A program made the translations under genes and the position numbers. Of a stretch of 64,000 nt of DNA, positions 37,139 to 47,765 are shown in pieces; within the stretch, counting starts at the first letter, position 1, and every line of letters begins with the position of its first letter. The DNA comes from Ascidiaceihabitans donghaensis (lineage in GTDB: Bacteria > Pseudomonadota > Alphaproteobacteria > Rhodobacterales > Rhodobacteraceae): the NCBI RefSeq assembly GCF_900302465.1, contig NZ_OMOR01000001.1, forward strand, positions 1,860,001-1,924,000, in the 5' to 3' direction. The notes beneath the pieces were generated by a model. The model made no database searches and was not told the origin of the DNA. It saw only the letters and a program-made list of their open reading frames with translations.

Positions 37139-38314
37139 TCACAATGCCACAGCGCTAAGTCTTTCATAAAGCGTCGCGATGCCAGCCACATCGAGATTGG
37201 CAAAAGCAATGCGTAAATGCGTGGCGCCCGTTGGATCGCCGTCAGGCACAAACATGGTGCCGGGCAGGCATAAAATGCCCGCATCTTTCACCAGCAACGG
37301 GGCCAATTCGGCCGATGATAAGGCAAATGGATGCTGCATATAGGCAAAATAGGCCCCGGCACTGCGCAGCCTCCAGCCTTTGGCGGCCAGAACGTCGAAC
37401 CCTTCGCGGATTGCCGTTGCCCGTGCCAGAATTTCAAGGCGCTGTTCGCCCAGCCATGCATCAAGGTTGTTTAATCCCCAAAGGGCTGCGTGCTGCGCGA
37501 TTTGGTTGGGGCAGATGGTGACCGTGTCCAGAAACTTTTCAATCTCCTGCAAGCGGTCAGGCGACGCGATGATGGCCCCGACACGGTGGCCTGTCAGGCG
37601 ATAGGATTTGGAAAAAGAATAAAGGTGAATAAACGTCTGCCCCCAGTCGGGCTGCTGGAACAGCGCGTGTGGGGCAGCCGGGCTTGGGTGAAAATCACGG
37701 TAGGTTTCATCGACAATCAACGCCAGCCCGTGTTTTTGCGCCAGCTTAAAGAAGGCAAGAACCAAGTCCGCAGGGTATTCCACACCTGTTGGATTGTTGG
37801 GGGTGACAAGTGCGATGGCACGTGTGCGCGGTGTGATCCGTGCCTCTGCCGCGGCGACAGTGGGTTGCATATTGTCTTCGCACGGGATCGGTACAGCCCC
37901 AACACCCGACATGTCCATCCACATTTTATGGTTGAAATACCAAGGCGTTGGAACAAGAACTTCATCCCCTTCCGTGCACAGCGCCGCAAGCACCGCTGCA
38001 AAGGCCTGATTGCACCCCGAGGTGATTGCCACATTATCTGCTGTGATCCGGGTGTCGTAGTGTTTTGACGCATTGTCCGCCAAGGCCGTGCGCAATGATT
38101 GCGTGCCCAGCACCGGACCATACAAATGCACGTTATCGTCATTGAGGGCTGCATGTGCCATGGCTTCGCGCATCTGTGGAACGGGCGGATCGACAGGGGC
38201 TGCTTGGCTGACATTGATCAATGGGCGATCGTCAGGATGGGTGACGCCGTCCAGCCAGCGTCGTGCGTCCATGACAGGGGGCGAGAAGGTGGAGGAAGTG
38301 CGCGAGATGCCCAT
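37139..38314 (-). CDS. PLP-dependent aminotransferase, class I/II
   Basis: A 391-aa fold-type I aminotransferase. Visible motifs are VTPNNPTGVEYP, LIVDETYRDF and the PLP lysine in LYSFSKSYRLTGHRVGAI. The substrate is not readable; aspartate/aromatic-type enzymes share these motifs. It lies alone between the PpiD-like gene and xanthine phosphoribosyltransferase. An alternative start at the in-frame Met near residue 15 is possible. Confidence 0.88.
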   Translation of the reverse strand: MGISRTSSTFSPPVMDARRWLDGVTHPDDRPLINVSQAAPVDPPVPQMREAMAHAALNDDNVHLYGPVLGTQSLRTALADNASKHYDTRITADNVAITSGCNQAFAAVLAALCTEGDEVLVPTPWYFNHKMWMDMSGVGAVPIPCEDNMQPTVAAAEARITPRTRAIALVTPNNPTGVEYPADLVLAFFKLAQKHGLALIVDETYRDFHPSPAAPHALFQQPDWGQTFIHLYSFSKSYRLTGHRVGAIIASPDRLQEIEKFLDTVTICPNQIAQHAALWGLNNLDAWLGEQRLEILARATAIREGFDVLAAKGWRLRSAGAYFAYMQHPFALSSAELAPLLVKDAGILCLPGTMFVPDGDPTGATHLRIAFANLDVAGIATLYERLSAVAL

Positions 38315-38381
38315 GCTTGGCCTTTGTGGTCAGAGGTTGGATGCCTGTGGCAAGGCAGGTCCGTTAAAGGCGACCTGAATG

Positions 38382-38912
38382 TCAGTCCGTGCCGCGGTAA
38401 GGTTCGACGTATTGCAGCGCCATGTCCCAAGGAAAGAAAATCCATGTATCTTGCGATACGCCCGTGATGAATGTGTCCACCATCGGCTCCCCTTTGGGTT
38501 TGGCATAGACCGTTGCGAAATGGGCGTTAGGGTAGAGTTCCCGCACCAGTTCCAGAGTTTTACCACTGTCCACCAGATCATCGATAATCAGGATGCCAGT
38601 ACCGTCTCCCATGAGTTCTTTGTCCGGGGATTTCAAGACTTTGGCCTCGGACCTTTGATCGGCTTTGCCGCCGCCTGAATGGTAGGATTTGACCGAAATC
38701 GTATCGACGGTGCGCACGTCCAGTTCGCGTGCAATGATCATGGCAGGTGCCATGCCGCCGCGCGTGATGGCCACGATGGCACGCCATGCGCCGTCGTCTG
38801 GCCCGCGTCCGTCCAACCGCCACGCAAGGGCGCGGCTGTCGCGGTGCATCTGGTCCCAGCTGATGTGGAACCCTTTTTCGTGGGGCAGGCGGTTTGGATC
38901 TTTGGCGGTCAT
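38382..38912 (-). CDS. gpt: Xanthine phosphoribosyltransferase
   Basis: A 176-aa type I phosphoribosyltransferase. [18 protein letters not shown] and the PRPP-binding [17 protein letters not shown] are the family hallmarks, and the C-terminal [12 protein letters not shown] matches XGPRT. It salvages xanthine and guanine. Its ATG follows the LysE gene's stop with a one-base gap, suggesting an operon with lysE-type and fabI genes. Confidence 0.9.
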   Translation of the reverse strand: MTAKDPNRLPHEKGFHISWDQMHRDSRALAWRLDGRGPDDGAWRAIVAITRGGMAPAMIIARELDVRTVDTISVKSYHSGGGKADQRSEAKVLKSPDKELMGDGTGILIIDDLVDSGKTLELVRELYPNAHFATVYAKPKGEPMVDTFITGVSQDTWIFFPWDMALQYVEPYRGTD

Positions 38913-38913
38913 A

Positions 38914-39516
38914 CTATTTTCCTAGCAGCAATTTCAGACCGAAGCCGCCCAGCAACAGGGACGCGATGCGGTCAAAGAGAGGTTTCAGACGCAGATAGCC
39001 TGCGCGGGCAGGCGGGCTGGACAAAAGTACCGCAAAGCCCGCGTAAAAAATCACTTCCAGCGTCAAATGGTTCAGCATCACAAATGCGATGTCCGTCGAC
39101 GTTAGATCCTTTGGAAAGATCACCACAATGACGGCTGCCGCAAACAGCATCGACTTGGGGTTGCCAAAGTTGACCAAAAGGCCGTCCAGAAATGCGCGCC
39201 CATGTCCCTTGGGGGCTTGGCCCAGTGTGTCATGGGCGCTGCGCCAAATGGTTACAGCGAGATACAAAAGGTAAAGCGCACCACCGATTTTCAAAGCGGT
39301 GTAGGCCCATGGGAACAAGGTGAACACAGCCTCCAGGCCCAAAAACGCGGCCCCTGTCCAGCATGTCGCCGCACATCCAAGGCCCAAACCCGTAAAAATA
39401 CCGGCGCGTCTGCCAGAGGTTACAGCGGTTTTCATAGCAAACAGCATCGCGGCACCCGGACTGGCCAAGGCCACGATCAGAATCGTGTTAAAGGCAAGAA
39501 GGGCGTCCCAAGTCAC
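38914..39516 (-). CDS. LysE-family exporter
   Basis: A 200-aa six-helix membrane protein of the LysE/RhtB family, with [22 protein letters not shown] (glycine-rich first loop) and [18 protein letters not shown] typical of the group. It exports amino acids or small metabolites across the inner membrane; the substrate cannot be assigned. It lies between fabI (six bases upstream) and gpt on the same strand. Confidence 0.9.
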   Translation of the reverse strand: MTWDALLAFNTILIVALASPGAAMLFAMKTAVTSGRRAGIFTGLGLGCAATCWTGAAFLGLEAVFTLFPWAYTALKIGGALYLLYLAVTIWRSAHDTLGQAPKGHGRAFLDGLLVNFGNPKSMLFAAAVIVVIFPKDLTSTDIAFVMLNHLTLEVIFYAGFAVLLSSPPARAGYLRLKPLFDRIASLLLGGFGLKLLLGK

Positions 39517-39522
39517 GCGCGA

Positions 39523-40329
<807 letters not shown>

Positions 40330-40495
40330 GCCTGTCCCCACTTTTATTACCGATTGTTCCCGGATGCGTCGTTTTGACCAATACGGTAATGCGATAAGAG
40401 CATCAAGTTTCCTAATAGCTTTAGGCTACCGTCAGGTCATGCTTGTAGTACACTGGGGCTTGAAATAACGGCACATCGGTCAAACAGGAGCGGCT

Positions 40496-41101
40496 ATGAC
40501 AGAGCGTAAAGGCAAATTTGCAGGCGACGACCCTTTTGTGATTGCACAAAAGTGGTTGGCAGAAGCCCAAGACAGCGAACTGAACGACCCGAATGCAATA
40601 GCGTTAAGCACTGTAGACGCCTCCGGGTTGCCAAATGCGCGCATGGTATTGCTGAAAGACATCGAAGCCGGGGCGTTTGTGTTTTACACCAACTATACAT
40701 CTGCCAAAGCACAGGAATTGGACAGCGCGGGCAAAGCAGCATTTGTGATGCACTGGAAGTCACTGCGCCGCCAAATTCGTGTGCGCGGTTTGGTTGAAAA
40801 GGAAGACGGGCCATCAGCCGATGCGTATTACGCCTCGCGGTCCCTTAAAAGCCGCTTGGGGGCTTGGGCTTCGGATCAAAGCAAACCGCTGAGCAGCCGC
40901 ACCGCGTTGGTAGCCAAAGTTGCCAAAGTCACGGCCACGCATGGCACCAATCCCAAGCGCCCACCCTTTTGGGGCGGTTACCGCATTACGCCACTTGAGA
41001 TTGAATTCTGGGCCGACGGCGATCACAGGTTGCATGACCGGTTTGTCTGGCGCCGTGAAAATACCGACCTTCCATGGGCGATAGATCGCCTAAATCCCTG
41101 A
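40496..41101 (+). CDS. pdxH: Pyridoxamine 5'-phosphate oxidase
   Basis: A 201-aa flavoprotein that oxidises pyridoxamine or pyridoxine phosphate to [56 protein letters not shown] and the C-terminal [17 protein letters not shown] are conserved segments. AGGAG precedes ATG 40496. It converges on nothing and is followed by a palindrome and the cold-shock-domain gene. Confidence 0.95.
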   Translation: MTERKGKFAGDDPFVIAQKWLAEAQDSELNDPNAIALSTVDASGLPNARMVLLKDIEAGAFVFYTNYTSAKAQELDSAGKAAFVMHWKSLRRQIRVRGLVEKEDGPSADAYYASRSLKSRLGAWASDQSKPLSSRTALVAKVAKVTATHGTNPKRPPFWGGYRITPLEIEFWADGDHRLHDRFVWRRENTDLPWAIDRLNP

Positions 41102-41103
41102 AT

Positions 41104-41118
41104 TTCACGTATCGTGAA
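41104..41118. promoter_or_regulatory. Palindrome between pdxH and cold-shock gene
   Basis: TTCACG-TAT-CGTGAA begins three bases after the pdxH stop and lies about 100 bases before the cold-shock-domain gene. No T-run follows, so an operator or RNA element is more likely than a terminator. The cognate protein is unknown. Confidence 0.35.
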
Positions 41119-41215
41119 TTGCAGCTTATTGTTTTGTATGGTTTTTTTCAGCTTGAATGTTTGATCAAAAATCGCGCAAGACTATGCGTTAGAGACTGTG
41201 CCACATTATTGGCAA

Positions 41216-41767
41216 ATGAATGAAAGAAATACTGTGTCCAACGAAGAAAATACCACGGACCAGATTGCAGGCCTTGTTAAATGGTTTGACCCGGTAAAGG
41301 GTTTTGGATTTGTCGTCGCGGACCAAGGTGGGCCCGATATCCTGTTACATGTGAATGTGCTGCGCAATTTTGGCCAAAGCTCTGTCGCTGACGGGGCGCG
41401 CATAACTGTAGATGTCCAAAATACCGACCGCGGCGTGCAAGCCGTCGAAGTTATCAGTATTGAACCCCCTGAAGGGGACGGCACAGCAAACCTGTCTGAC
41501 ATCGCAGAGCTGGACGCCGATGCAGTGGCCGATGCGCCGCTGGAACCGGGCAGGGTCAAATGGTTCGACAAAGGTAAGGGCTTTGGATTCGCCAATATCT
41601 TTGCGCGTGAAGAAGATGTTTTCCTGCATGTTGAAGTGCTGCGCAGATCAGGGCTTTCTGATTTGCAACCCGGCGAGGCCCTTGCAATGCGCGTCATAGA
41701 CGGCAAACGTGGTAAAATGGCCGCTGAAGTTCACGCCTGGGAAGTTGCATTACACAAGGACACCTGA
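41216..41767 (+). CDS. Double cold-shock-domain protein
   Basis: A 183-aa protein with two cold-shock domains joined by an acidic linker. Domain 1 contains GLVKWFDPVKGFGFVVAD and domain 2 GRVKWFDKGKGFGFANIF, each with the RNP1-like KGFGF motif for nucleic acid binding. Domain 1 departs from the canonical RNP2 (DILLHVNVLRNFG). Single-domain Csp proteins are about 70 aa. ATG 41216 is chosen; GTG 41198 and GTG 41234 are possible, and no site has a strong ribosome-binding sequence. Confidence 0.88.
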   Translation: MNERNTVSNEENTTDQIAGLVKWFDPVKGFGFVVADQGGPDILLHVNVLRNFGQSSVADGARITVDVQNTDRGVQAVEVISIEPPEGDGTANLSDIAELDADAVADAPLEPGRVKWFDKGKGFGFANIFAREEDVFLHVEVLRRSGLSDLQPGEALAMRVIDGKRGKMAAEVHAWEVALHKDT

Positions 41768-41769
41768 TT

Positions 41770-42243
41770 GTGCGGTATATTCTGTCTGCTTTGGCTCTGA
41801 CTGTTGTTTTTCTATCTACAGGCGGGGCAGGGTATGCAGAATGTCGTGCTGATACCGTGTATCTTCGAGGCGATTGGGGGCAGGCGCGATTCAGCGTCGA
41901 TGTGGCCGACACTTTTGAAACTCAAAGTCGCGGTTTGATGTTTGTGGAAGATATGCCTTTGTCCAAAGGCATGTTGTTTGTCTACGACCGTCCAAAATCG
42001 CTGTCATTTTGGATGCGCAACACACTTATTCCTTTGGATATGGTTTTTGTTGATCCGTTTGGCGTCGTGAAGCACGTCCACTCGAATGCGATTCCCCATG
42101 ACCTGACCCCGATCCACGGCGGCGACGGGCTTGTCGCCGTTCTTGAGATCAACGGCGGTTTGGCCAAGCAGCTTGGCATTACGGTTGGATCTGAAATGCG
42201 GCATCCCTCTTTTGTGAAATCTCTGGCCGCCTGGCCCTGTTAG
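41770..42243 (+). CDS. DUF192-family secreted protein
   Basis: A 157-aa protein. An N-terminal signal peptide (about residues 1-22, ending in GYA) precedes a DUF192 domain with TFETQSRGLMFVEDMPLSKGMLF, FWMRNTLIPLDMVFVD and VLEINGGLAKQLGI. Function is unknown. The GTG start at 41770 is two bases after the cold-shock gene's stop, so the two may be co-transcribed. Confidence 0.9.
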   Translation: MRYILSALALTVVFLSTGGAGYAECRADTVYLRGDWGQARFSVDVADTFETQSRGLMFVEDMPLSKGMLFVYDRPKSLSFWMRNTLIPLDMVFVDPFGVVKHVHSNAIPHDLTPIHGGDGLVAVLEINGGLAKQLGITVGSEMRHPSFVKSLAAWPC

Positions 42244-42392
42244 GCGGGTTGTGCTGCCATGGCGCAGGGGCTTTCATCGTTCCAATTGAATGGCACAGCG
42301 CACAAGTGAGATAAAATCGAATTGGGGTGCCTTTGATGTACTTTAAGGGCTTTTCAAATCAGAACACGCGGTCTAAAGAGACGCACATGGTT

Positions 42393-42469
<77 letters not shown>

Positions 42470-42506
42470 TATATAACCAGTCCGACACCCATGGGACTGC
42501 GACGCA

Positions 42507-42538
42507 AACAGGCGCTACATCTACATGTAGCGCCTGTT
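42507..42538 (+). terminator. Hairpin after tRNA-Pro
   Basis: AACAGGCGCTACAT (42507-42520) pairs perfectly with ATGTAGCGCCTGTT (42525-42538) across CTAC. A weak T-rich stretch (GTCGTTTTGG) follows. It probably ends the tRNA transcript. Confidence 0.7.
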
Positions 42539-42734
42539 GTCGTTTTGGTCGTTCAAATCTCAACATCTTGTGTTTCTTACGCCAGCGGCTGCAGTGATTC
42601 CTTTGATCGGTGGGGTGTAGGCCGTGGGATTCATTGCAATTGGTTGCATCTTGGTCACCATATTTAGGGCCTGCATCGTAAGGTCTACAAAATATTGATT
42701 TAGCAAATTCCGTCCACAGTCATGGTCGTTAACC

Positions 42735-42743
42735 TGTGGATAA
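42735..42743 (-). promoter_or_regulatory. DnaA box upstream of nrdJ
   Basis: TTATCCACA on the minus strand, a perfect DnaA 9-mer, about 440 bases before nrdJ. CCACAG at 42714-42719 and CTGTGG at 42734-42739 form an inverted pair around it. DnaA control of ribonucleotide reductase is known in other bacteria. Confidence 0.55.
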
Positions 42744-42948
42744 CTTCATCGGATGGTTCACAAATCAGGGCTAAACTGGCCCAAACATTCACAAAACTGT
42801 GACCCGATACTGGGGGTAAAAATCCTTAACATTTATTAACGTTAACGAAGTGAATCGGGCACCCACGTGACCCCCTGTTTCATCTTCTTTGGTCAAGGGT
42901 GTTTGTTGTTAAAAAAGTGTAAAAAGAGCGTTGACCGGATGGGTGCAG

Positions 42949-42995
42949 ATACGTCAAGTTGTGCAAACCAACCAACGCACCACTAGATTTAGTGA
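42949..42995. promoter_or_regulatory. NrdR-like box pair upstream of nrdJ
   Basis: CCACTAGATTTAGTGA (42980-42995) is palindromic and close to the NrdR consensus ACACTATATATAGTGT. A poorer match, ATACGTCAAGTTGTGC, starts 31 bases upstream at 42949, which is the usual spacing of paired NrdR boxes. Assignment is tentative because the second box is weak. Confidence 0.45.
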
Positions 42996-43181
42996 CTAAC
43001 ACTAAGCAGGACGTTGGAACGGTAGGGACGGCAAAAAGCTTCAGTTTTCCAAATGGAACTGGCTGTGCAGCGTAACATACGTTGCGTGCAGCATCGATTT
43101 TTGCGCCCAAACGACTGAGGTGGGGGGCCCGCAACGCCGGGGCTGCCAAGAAAATTGAAACGCTTGTGATGAGGCAGCGCT

Positions 43182-46100
43182 ATGAAGATTGAAAGAACAT
43201 TCACGACAGCCGGGCAGGACGCATATGCGTCTTTGGAATTCGTGTCCACAGTGTCGGAAATCCGCAACCCGGACGGCACAATCGTCTTTCATCTTGATAA
43301 CGTCGAAGTGCCCGCCAAATGGAGTCAGGTCGCGTCAGATGTCATCGCGCAAAAATATTTCCGCAAAGCAGGCGTTCCAAGCCGCTTGAAGAAAGTGAAA
43401 GAAAAAGACGTTCCTGAATTCCTGTGGCGCTCCGTTCCAGATGGCGACGATGTCGAGTTCACAGGCGAAACATCTTCCAAGCAAGTGTTCGACCGTCTCG
43501 CAGGTGCGTGGGCGTATTGGGGCTGGAAAGGTGGCTATTTCACCACCGAAGCCGACGCACAGGCCTACTACGACGAGATGCGCCACATGCTTGCCTCGCA
43601 GCGCGCCGCGCCGAACAGCCCGCAGTGGTTCAACACAGGCTTGCACTGGGCCTATGGCATCGACGGTCCGGCCCAAGGCCACCACTATGTCGATTACAAG
43701 ACCGGCAAATTGACCGCGTCCAAGTCATCCTACGAACACCCACAGCCCCACGCCTGCTTCATCCAGTCCGTGTCCGACGATCTGGTCAACGACGGCGGCA
43801 TCATGGACCTTTGGGTGCGCGAAGCGCGTCTGTTCAAATACGGCTCTGGCACAGGCACGAACTTCTCGTCTTTGCGTGCAGCGGGCGAAAACCTTTCAGG
43901 CGGCGGCAAGTCTTCGGGCCTGATGGGCTTCCTGAAAATCGGTGACCGTGCCGCAGGGGCCATCAAATCCGGCGGCACCACACGCCGCGCCGCGAAAATG
44001 GTGATCGTCGATGCGGATCACCCGGATATCGAGGACTTCATCAACTGGAAAGTGCTGGAAGAGCAGAAAGTGGCGTCCATCGTTGCTGGCTCCAAAATGC
44101 ACGAGCAGAAGCTGAACCTGATCTTTGACGCGATCAAAGCATGGGACGGCGCCGAGGCCGACGCCTACGATCCAAAGGTAAACCCACAGCTGAAAGACGC
44201 CGTGCGCGCTGCCAAAAAGGTCGCAATTCCAGAGACATACGTCAAACGTGTGTTGGATTATGCAAAGCAAGGCCACACATCCATCGAATTCCCGACGTAT
44301 GATACTGACTGGGATTCGGAAGCCTATAACTCTGTTTCCGGCCAAAACTCCAACAACTCGATCCGCGTCACAAACGCCTTTCTGACAGCTGTTGAAAAAG
44401 ACGCAGACTGGGAACTGGTCAACCGTACTAACGGTAAAGTCCACAAGGTCATCAAGGCGCGCGATCTGTGGGAACAAGTCGGACACGCCGCATGGGCCTG
44501 CGCCGATCCGGGCATCCAATACCACGACACCGTGAACGAATGGCACACATGCCCTGAAGACGGTGAAATCCGCGGATCAAACCCATGTTCCGAATACATG
44601 TTTCTGGACGACACGGCCTGTAACCTTGCGTCGATGAACTTGCTGACCTTCCTGAAAGACGGCCAGTTCCAAGTCGAAGACTACATGCACGCCTCGCGTC
44701 TATGGACTGTGACGCTGGAAATTTCGGTGATGATGGCGCAATTCCCATCCAAAGCGATAGCGCAGCGGTCGTATGACTTCCGCACGCTGGGTCTGGGCTA
44801 TGCGAACATCGGCGGTCTGCTGATGAACATGGGCTATTCCTATGACAGCGACGAAGGCCGTGCCTTGTGTGGCGCGTTGACCGCGATCATGACAGGCGTT
44901 GCATATGCGACATCTGCTGAAATGGCAGGCGAGCTTGGCCCGTTCCCGGGTTACAAAAAGAATGCCGACCACATGCTGCGGGTCATGCGCAATCACCGCA
45001 ATGCGTCTTATGGCGCGAAAGAAGGCTATGAAGCACTGGCCGTGAAACCAGTCCCATTGGACCACGCCAACTGCCCGGATGCACGTCTGATTGATCTGGC
45101 AATGTCCACGTGGGACGAAGCGCTGTCTTTGGGCGAAAAGAACGGCTACCGCAACGCGCAAACTTCTGTGATCGCACCAACAGGCACCATCGGTCTGGTG
45201 ATGGATTGCGACACGACAGGGATCGAGCCTGACTTTGCGCTGGTAAAATTCAAGAAGTTGGCTGGTGGCGGTTACTTCAAAATCATCAACCAATCCGTGC
45301 CTGCCGCTTTGGAAAAATTGGGCTACGGGTCGGCGCAGATTGAAGAAATCGTGTCGCATGCAGTGGGCCACGGCAGCATTGGCAACGCGCCGGGCATCAA
45401 CCACACGTCCTTAATGGGGCATGGGTTTGGACCAAATGAGCTGGCCAAAGTGGACGCGGCGCTGGAATCAGCTTTCGACATCCGCTTTGTCTTCAACCAA
45501 TGGACCTTGGGCGAAGAGTTCTGCACGCAAGTGCTCGGCATTCCAACGGAAAAGCTGAACGACCCAACCTTCGATCTGCTGAAATCCCTGGGCTTTTCCA
45601 AGGGCGACATTGAGGCCGCCAACAACCACGTTTGTGGCACAATGACCGTAGAAGGGGCGCCGCATCTGAAAGAACAGCACTACAGCATCTTTGACTGCGC
45701 CAACCCGTGCGGCAAAACCGGCAAGCGTTACTTGTCCGTGAACAGCCACATCCACATGATGGCGGCGGCACAATCGTTCATCTCGGGTGCGATTTCCAAA
45801 ACGATCAACATGCCAAACGATGCAACGATCGAAGACTGCCAGAAAGCCTATGAGCTGTCATGGTCGTTGGGTGTCAAAGCGAACGCTTTGTATCGCGATG
45901 GTTCCAAACTGTCCCAGCCTTTGGCGGCAGCTTTGGTCGAAGACGACGACGACGCGCAGGAAACACTGGAAAGCGGTTCCATGCACGAAAAGGCCACAGT
46001 TCTGGCCGAAAAGATCGTCGAAAAGGTGATCATCAAGGAAATCGTCAAGTCGCACCGCGAAAAGATGCCAGAGCGCCGCAAAGGCTACACCCAAAAAGCC

Positions 46101-46862
46101 ATCGTGGGCGGGCACAAAGTGTACCTGCGCACAGGTGAATACCAAGACGGCAATCTGGGCGAAATCTTCATCGACATGCACAAGGAAGGTGCAGGCTTCC
46201 GGGCTATGATGAACAACTTTGCTATCGCTGTGTCCGTGGGTCTGCAATACGGTGTGCCTTTGGAGGAATTTGTCGACGCCTTCACTTTCACCAAGTTTGA
46301 GCCAGCTGGCATGGTCCAAGGCAACGACAGCATCAAGAATGCGACCTCAATCCTTGATTACATCTTCCGCGAATTGGCCGTGTCCTATCTGGACCGCACC
46401 GATTTGGCGCATGTCCAACCCGAAGGCGCGTCATTTGACAGCCTTGGGCGCGGCGAAGAAGAGGGCGTCAGCAACGTCTCCGAGATTTCGGAAACAGCGG
46501 CCAGCAAGTCTTTGGAAGTGTTGAAACAAATCAGCTCGACCGGGTATCTGCGCAAACGTTTGCCGCAAGACCTTGTGGTTCTGCAAGGAGGCATGGCCGA
46601 GGCTGGCATGAGCGATCCTGTGGGTGCATTGGAAACTCTGGTGCCGGAAATCGCCACAGCCGCCGTCGTTTCGGGTGGTGGGGCAACGGCTGTCAGTTCA
46701 GGAACCGTCAGTTCCGGCTCAGTCAAAATGGACGCACGGGTCAAAGCCAAAATGCAAGGCTATGAAGGCGAAGCTTGTGGCGAATGTGGCAACTACACGT
46801 TGGTGCGCAACGGCACCTGCATGAAGTGCAACACATGCGGCGGCACTTCGGGCTGCAGCTAA
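43182..46862 (+). CDS. nrdJ: Vitamin B12-dependent (class II) ribonucleoside-diphosphate reductase
   Basis: A 1226-aa class II ribonucleotide reductase. The catalytic barrel includes [42 protein letters not shown] and [22 protein letters not shown] (the NPCSE active site, shown in part), plus [19 protein letters not shown]. The C-terminus has a CxxC-type cysteine cluster ([14 protein letters not shown]) for electron transfer or zinc. It uses adenosylcobalamin and so works with or without oxygen. It appears to be the only reductase in the window; DnaA- and NrdR-like sites lie upstream. Confidence 0.96.
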   Translation: MKIERTFTTAGQDAYASLEFVSTVSEIRNPDGTIVFHLDNVEVPAKWSQVASDVIAQKYFRKAGVPSRLKKVKEKDVPEFLWRSVPDGDDVEFTGETSSKQVFDRLAGAWAYWGWKGGYFTTEADAQAYYDEMRHMLASQRAAPNSPQWFNTGLHWAYGIDGPAQGHHYVDYKTGKLTASKSSYEHPQPHACFIQSVSDDLVNDGGIMDLWVREARLFKYGSGTGTNFSSLRAAGENLSGGGKSSGLMGFLKIGDRAAGAIKSGGTTRRAAKMVIVDADHPDIEDFINWKVLEEQKVASIVAGSKMHEQKLNLIFDAIKAWDGAEADAYDPKVNPQLKDAVRAAKKVAIPETYVKRVLDYAKQGHTSIEFPTYDTDWDSEAYNSVSGQNSNNSIRVTNAFLTAVEKDADWELVNRTNGKVHKVIKARDLWEQVGHAAWACADPGIQYHDTVNEWHTCPEDGEIRGSNPCSEYMFLDDTACNLASMNLLTFLKDGQFQVEDYMHASRLWTVTLEISVMMAQFPSKAIAQRSYDFRTLGLGYANIGGLLMNMGYSYDSDEGRALCGALTAIMTGVAYATSAEMAGELGPFPGYKKNADHMLRVMRNHRNASYGAKEGYEALAVKPVPLDHANCPDARLIDLAMSTWDEALSLGEKNGYRNAQTSVIAPTGTIGLVMDCDTTGIEPDFALVKFKKLAGGGYFKIINQSVPAALEKLGYGSAQIEEIVSHAVGHGSIGNAPGINHTSLMGHGFGPNELAKVDAALESAFDIRFVFNQWTLGEEFCTQVLGIPTEKLNDPTFDLLKSLGFSKGDIEAANNHVCGTMTVEGAPHLKEQHYSIFDCANPCGKTGKRYLSVNSHIHMMAAAQSFISGAISKTINMPNDATIEDCQKAYELSWSLGVKANALYRDGSKLSQPLAAALVEDDDDAQETLESGSMHEKATVLAEKIVEKVIIKEIVKSHREKMPERRKGYTQKAIVGGHKVYLRTGEYQDGNLGEIFIDMHKEGAGFRAMMNNFAIAVSVGLQYGVPLEEFVDAFTFTKFEPAGMVQGNDSIKNATSILDYIFRELAVSYLDRTDLAHVQPEGASFDSLGRGEEEGVSNVSEISETAASKSLEVLKQISSTGYLRKRLPQDLVVLQGGMAEAGMSDPVGALETLVPEIATAAVVSGGGATAVSSGTVSSGSVKMDARVKAKMQGYEGEACGECGNYTLVRNGTCMKCNTCGGTSGCS

Positions 46863-46974
46863 AATTCACCTCTCCGATGCGGAGATGTGTAGGGGGGTGG
46901 CTCCATGAAAATGACCGCCCCTCGACGAATTAGGAAATTCTTTGAGTTTCCGCAGTAACAGGGTGGGGCGCGAC

Positions 46975-47145
46975 TATAGTCCTTCCCACCTTATACGGGG
47001 GCCTTCTTTTGGGTCTCTGGTACACGGGGCGGGTGCGCTCGCCCCTGACGACGTCTAGGCCGCAGGCAAAAAAATTCCGAGCGGTTAACAAAGTGAGCTT
47101 AGACGGCGAAACTAATGGGGGGGCCTCGGTCCTCCCTTTTTTCTT
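46975..47145 (+). ncRNA. Candidate small RNA
   Basis: TATAGT (46975-46980) could be a -10, though no good -35 lies 17 bases upstream. About 160 bases later a GC-rich hairpin (roughly 47117-47136) is followed by TTTTTTC, a proper terminator with no gene before it. Internal pairing includes GGGGCGGGTGCGCTCGCCCC (around 47027-47044). The length would fit 6S RNA, but I could not match known 6S, tmRNA, SRP or RNase P motifs. Confidence 0.35.
47117..47142 (+). terminator. Rho-independent terminator with no gene upstream
   Basis: GGGGGGGCC pairs with GGTCCTCCC (with two G-T pairs) over a short loop, followed directly by TTTTTT. It is more than 250 bases from the nrdJ stop, and other hairpins intervene. 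Confidence 0.6.
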
Positions 47146-47277
47146 GTGTTGTGCATTGATGGCTGTTTCTGGGGTTGGTTGTCCCCATCTTTATTTTCAG
47201 CGGCTAAAAGCCAACGCTCTAACTGATCCTTAAGGCTCAGGCTGTAAACGGCATGGATCACAGCAATCAGAGCGCCT

Positions 47278-47751
47278 ATGCCACAACGCCGTAAACCGTC
47301 CATGCATCATATTCCGGCTTACGAAGATGCTGGGTTGTTCAAGAATACTGTGTCACCCATCGATGTGGAGCTGGTGCCGCAAATGCAGCGTAATGCGCGA
47401 CAGGATTTGGTGGTACGCGGTTTTCTGCAGGATCGGTCGATTGATGTTGTGTTTGCGGGACGCCGCGCCAAACAAGTGGCGCCTTTGGAAACGCATCTGT
47501 CCGCGATGGTTGCGCATGCGCGGCGGTGGGCACAGGGGCAGGGGCTTGGACAATCGGTTGATGTGGACAGCCTACGTTTACCACTGCGCATCGAAGGTGC
47601 GTTTCGGCCAAAGTTTTCGCGTGATGTGTCAGGCTGGGAAACCCGTGCTTATCAAATCATGGTATCGCGTTGGACTATGATCGACGCGGTCGGAAATATT
47701 ACAGTATTCGGCACGCAACCTGTCATTTCAGCGGCCAAAACCTTGCGTTAA
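47278..47751 (+). CDS. Hypothetical protein
   Basis: A 157-aa protein without a recognised domain. It is soluble, Arg-rich and has no signal peptide. ATG 47278 or ATG 47302 could be the start. Its composition in the later two thirds (VSGWETRAYQIMVSRWTMID) looks like real protein, and it ends 15 bases before the convergent FkbM gene. A 63-codon minus-strand frame overlaps its start and is less convincing. Confidence 0.6.
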   Translation: MPQRRKPSMHHIPAYEDAGLFKNTVSPIDVELVPQMQRNARQDLVVRGFLQDRSIDVVFAGRRAKQVAPLETHLSAMVAHARRWAQGQGLGQSVDVDSLRLPLRIEGAFRPKFSRDVSGWETRAYQIMVSRWTMIDAVGNITVFGTQPVISAAKTLR

Positions 47752-47765
47752 CAGGCATGTACAGT

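Larger units (their letters stand above)
42470..43181. other. Gene-free region between tRNA-Pro and nrdJ
   Basis: About 710 bases without a credible gene. It contains a perfect 14-bp hairpin after the tRNA, a DnaA box, an NrdR-like palindrome and AT-rich stretches with TTAAC repeats (about 42827-42846). A cobalamin riboswitch was looked for because nrdJ needs B12; no B12-box consensus was seen. Confidence 0.6.
46863..47277. other. Gene-free region after nrdJ with hairpins and possible RNA gene
   Basis: About 415 bases. Two hairpins follow the nrdJ stop, CACCTCTCCG-ATG-CGGAGATGTG (46867-46889) and AGGGGGG.../CCGCCCCT (46891-46922), neither with a T-run. Then come an isolated -10-like TATAGT and a terminator hairpin. 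Short open frames on both strands (47009-47233 plus, 47112-47303 minus) have no recognisable features. Confidence 0.5.

Noticed and set aside
42827-42846. TTAAC repeats resembling CtrA sites before nrdJ.
   Set aside because: The spacing is six and two bases instead of the seven required for TTAA-N7-TTAA.
42470-43181. A cobalamin riboswitch upstream of the B12-dependent reductase.
   Set aside because: No B12-box or matching stem arrangement could be found on the plus strand; nrdJ genes often lack one.
46975-47145. Assignment of the candidate RNA as 6S RNA or tmRNA.
   Set aside because: Length fits 6S, but no conserved bubble or end sequences were recognised, and no tag-peptide frame or tRNA-like end for tmRNA was found.
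47009-47233. A 74-codon plus-strand frame across the candidate RNA.
   Set aside because: It starts at TTG without a ribosome site and passes straight through the terminator hairpin.
47112-47303. A 63-codon minus-strand frame with a highly charged C-terminal half.
   Set aside because: It overlaps the start of a better plus-strand frame and runs through the orphan terminator; no ribosome site was evident.
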